Part shown: piece by piece, positions 61,970 to 64,000 of the stretch
Position numbering within the stretch: the first letter of the stretch is position 1
Layout of the letters: each line of letters starts with the position of its first letter
Assembly (NCBI GenBank): GCA_018622495.1
Contig: CP076021.1
Coordinates: 186,001-250,000, forward strand
DNA from: Mycoplasmatota bacterium
GTDB taxonomy: Bacteria > Bacillota_I > Bacilli_A > Acholeplasmatales > Acholeplasmataceae
Direction of reading: 5' to 3'
Length of the DNA stretch: 64,000 bases
Notes under the pieces: model-generated
What the model saw: the letters and a program-made list of their open reading frames with translations, nothing else
Databases searched by the model: none
Told to the model about the DNA's origin: nothing
Made by a program: the position numbers and the translations under genes

Positions 61970-62185
61970 AACACGAAGAAGGAAATAAGTAATTAAATAT
62001 ATTTATTTAGAGAGAACATGGTTGGTGGAAGTGTTTTAAATATATTAATGAAATCTATTCTGGAGTGGTGCTAATCACACCCGCTAATCAGCGTTAAAGA
62101 TTTGATGAGGGCTAGAAGAAATTCTAGAACTAAGGTGGTACCGCGAAATTTTCGTCCTTAGACTAATAAGTCTAGGGACTTTTTT
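61970..62185 (+). promoter_or_regulatory. T-box riboswitch of serS
   Basis: The T-box sequence TGGTACCGCG is at 62136-62145. The terminator arms GTCCTTAGACT and AGTCTAGGGAC (62154-62179) precede a T run. Upstream is about 160 nt of leader; TCT in CTATTCTGGAGTGG (about 62055-62068) is a plausible Ser specifier. Uncharged tRNA-Ser should permit readthrough into serS. Confidence 0.9.
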
Positions 62186-62209
62186 ATTCAAAAAATGGAG
62201 GTTATTATT

Positions 62210-63487
<1,278 letters not shown>

Positions 63488-63578
63488 CATAATTTCACAC
63501 GGAAAAAACATTGATATCACATACTGTTTTGCTATACTCTAGGTACTTCATTTTTTCTCTCGTTTTAACTCTCTATGA

Positions 63579-63608
63579 TATAATAAGTGTGCGAAAGCGC
63601 ACTTATTT
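63579..63608 (+). promoter_or_regulatory. TATAAT box overlapped by a GNRA-loop hairpin
   Basis: TATAAT (63579-63584) is followed by an 11-bp stem AATAAGTGTGC / GCGCACTTATT closed by a GAAA tetraloop (63582-63607). The hairpin may end the serS transcript or form the 5' end of the response-regulator mRNA; a TTTGTTT tail gives weak support for termination. Confidence 0.5.
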
Positions 63609-63631
63609 GTTTAATGAAAGGTGAAAAGTTT

Positions 63632-64000
63632 ATGAAAATTTATTATGTAGAAGATGAAAAAGATTTAGCTGAGATAATACGTAAATATTTAGCACGCGAA
63701 GGTTTTGATGTTGAAGTTTTCCATGACGGAGAAACTGCAATGAAACAAATCGATGATGCTGTTGATTTATGGATACTAGATATTATGCTAACTGGTGACA
63801 TCAGTGGATATGATTTAATTAAAGCACTTAAAGAAAGAAACAGTGCTGCATCTGTTATTTTCACATCCGCAAGAGATCAAGATTTAGATAAAATTATGGG
63901 TCTTGAATTAGGTAGTGATGATTACTTAGCAAAACCTTATTCACCTAGAGAACTTATTTTACGCGTTAAAGCTGTTCTAAGAAGAAGAGAGCAAGGGCAA
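63632..64000 (+). CDS. Response regulator, receiver domain (3' cut by window edge)
   Basis: The first 123 codons of an OmpR-like regulator: acidic pocket YYVEDEKDL, phosphoacceptor Asp in LWILDIMLTG, Thr in VIFTSARD, and Lys in LAKPYSPRELILRVKAVLRRR. The last segment is typical of regulators with a winged-helix output domain, which would lie beyond the window, probably followed by a histidine kinase. AAAGGTG precedes the ATG. Confidence 0.9.
   Translation, partial: MKIYYVEDEKDLAEIIRKYLAREGFDVEVFHDGETAMKQIDDAVDLWILDIMLTGDISGYDLIKALKERNSAASVIFTSARDQDLDKIMGLELGSDDYLAKPYSPRELILRVKAVLRRREQGQ

Overview
The window is a strongly AT-rich, gene-dense chromosomal segment around a replication origin. 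It looks like a wall-less or wall-reduced Firmicute of the Mollicutes type, most likely Acholeplasma-like. The reasons are base composition, Gram-positive style ribosome binding sites, T-box leaders, an RpoE delta subunit, Firmicutes-type GalT, lipoproteins with lipoboxes, and a rpmH-rnpA-yidC-jag / dnaA-dnaN-yaaA-recF-gyrB-gyrA origin region. UGA is used as a normal stop (e.g. galR, mgtC, the SGNH hydrolase), so the Mycoplasma/Spiroplasma UGA=Trp code is not in use. The species assignment is inference.

Layout. 1-2945 (+): ftsH (5' end cut), rqcP, lysS, running against the fork that leaves the origin. 2944-4674: an IS1182-like element. 4680-25179 (-): lipoprotein, fba, pyrG, YgjV-GNAT protein, rpoE, recR-ybaB-dnaX, mnmE-mgtC-ttcA-like-nrnA-nrnA, guaB-guaA, and a galR-galT-galK-galE operon with twin operators. 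25307-35654 (-): a surface nuclease lipoprotein, a membrane protein, and an ABC importer operon (ATPase, two permeases, binding protein, large OB/LTD lipoprotein). 35695-37022: an IS3-type element inserted into the asnS terminator. 37049-43537 (-): T-box/asnS, rmuC, a papain-like hydrolase, jag, yidC, rnpA, rpmH. 43538-43902: oriC with DnaA boxes. 43903-53633 (+): dnaA to gyrA and an AI-2E family protein. 53668-64000: LURP-one/XRE pair, SGNH hydrolase, LtaS-like enzyme, uppP, a DUF368/PopT-type transporter, galU, T-box/serS and the start of a response regulator.

How the genes work together. The gal operon and galU supply UDP-hexoses. uppP, the DUF368 protein, the LtaS-like enzyme and galU point to lipid-linked surface polymers. 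The surface nuclease, LTD/OB lipoprotein, ABC importer and two NrnA-type nanoRNases fit scavenging of external nucleic acid, which guaA, guaB and pyrG would complement.

The most striking anomaly is that many otherwise intact genes, including essential ones, carry one lesion. lysS, asnS, serS, an ABC permease, its binding protein and the LTD lipoprotein each have an in-frame TAA exactly where Glu is expected, always after an NCG codon. gyrB, dnaA, jag and the IS1182 transposase carry single-base frameshifts. I favour systematic base-calling error near CpG/CGG and in homopolymers, but context-dependent recoding of NCG-UAA cannot be excluded from sequence alone.
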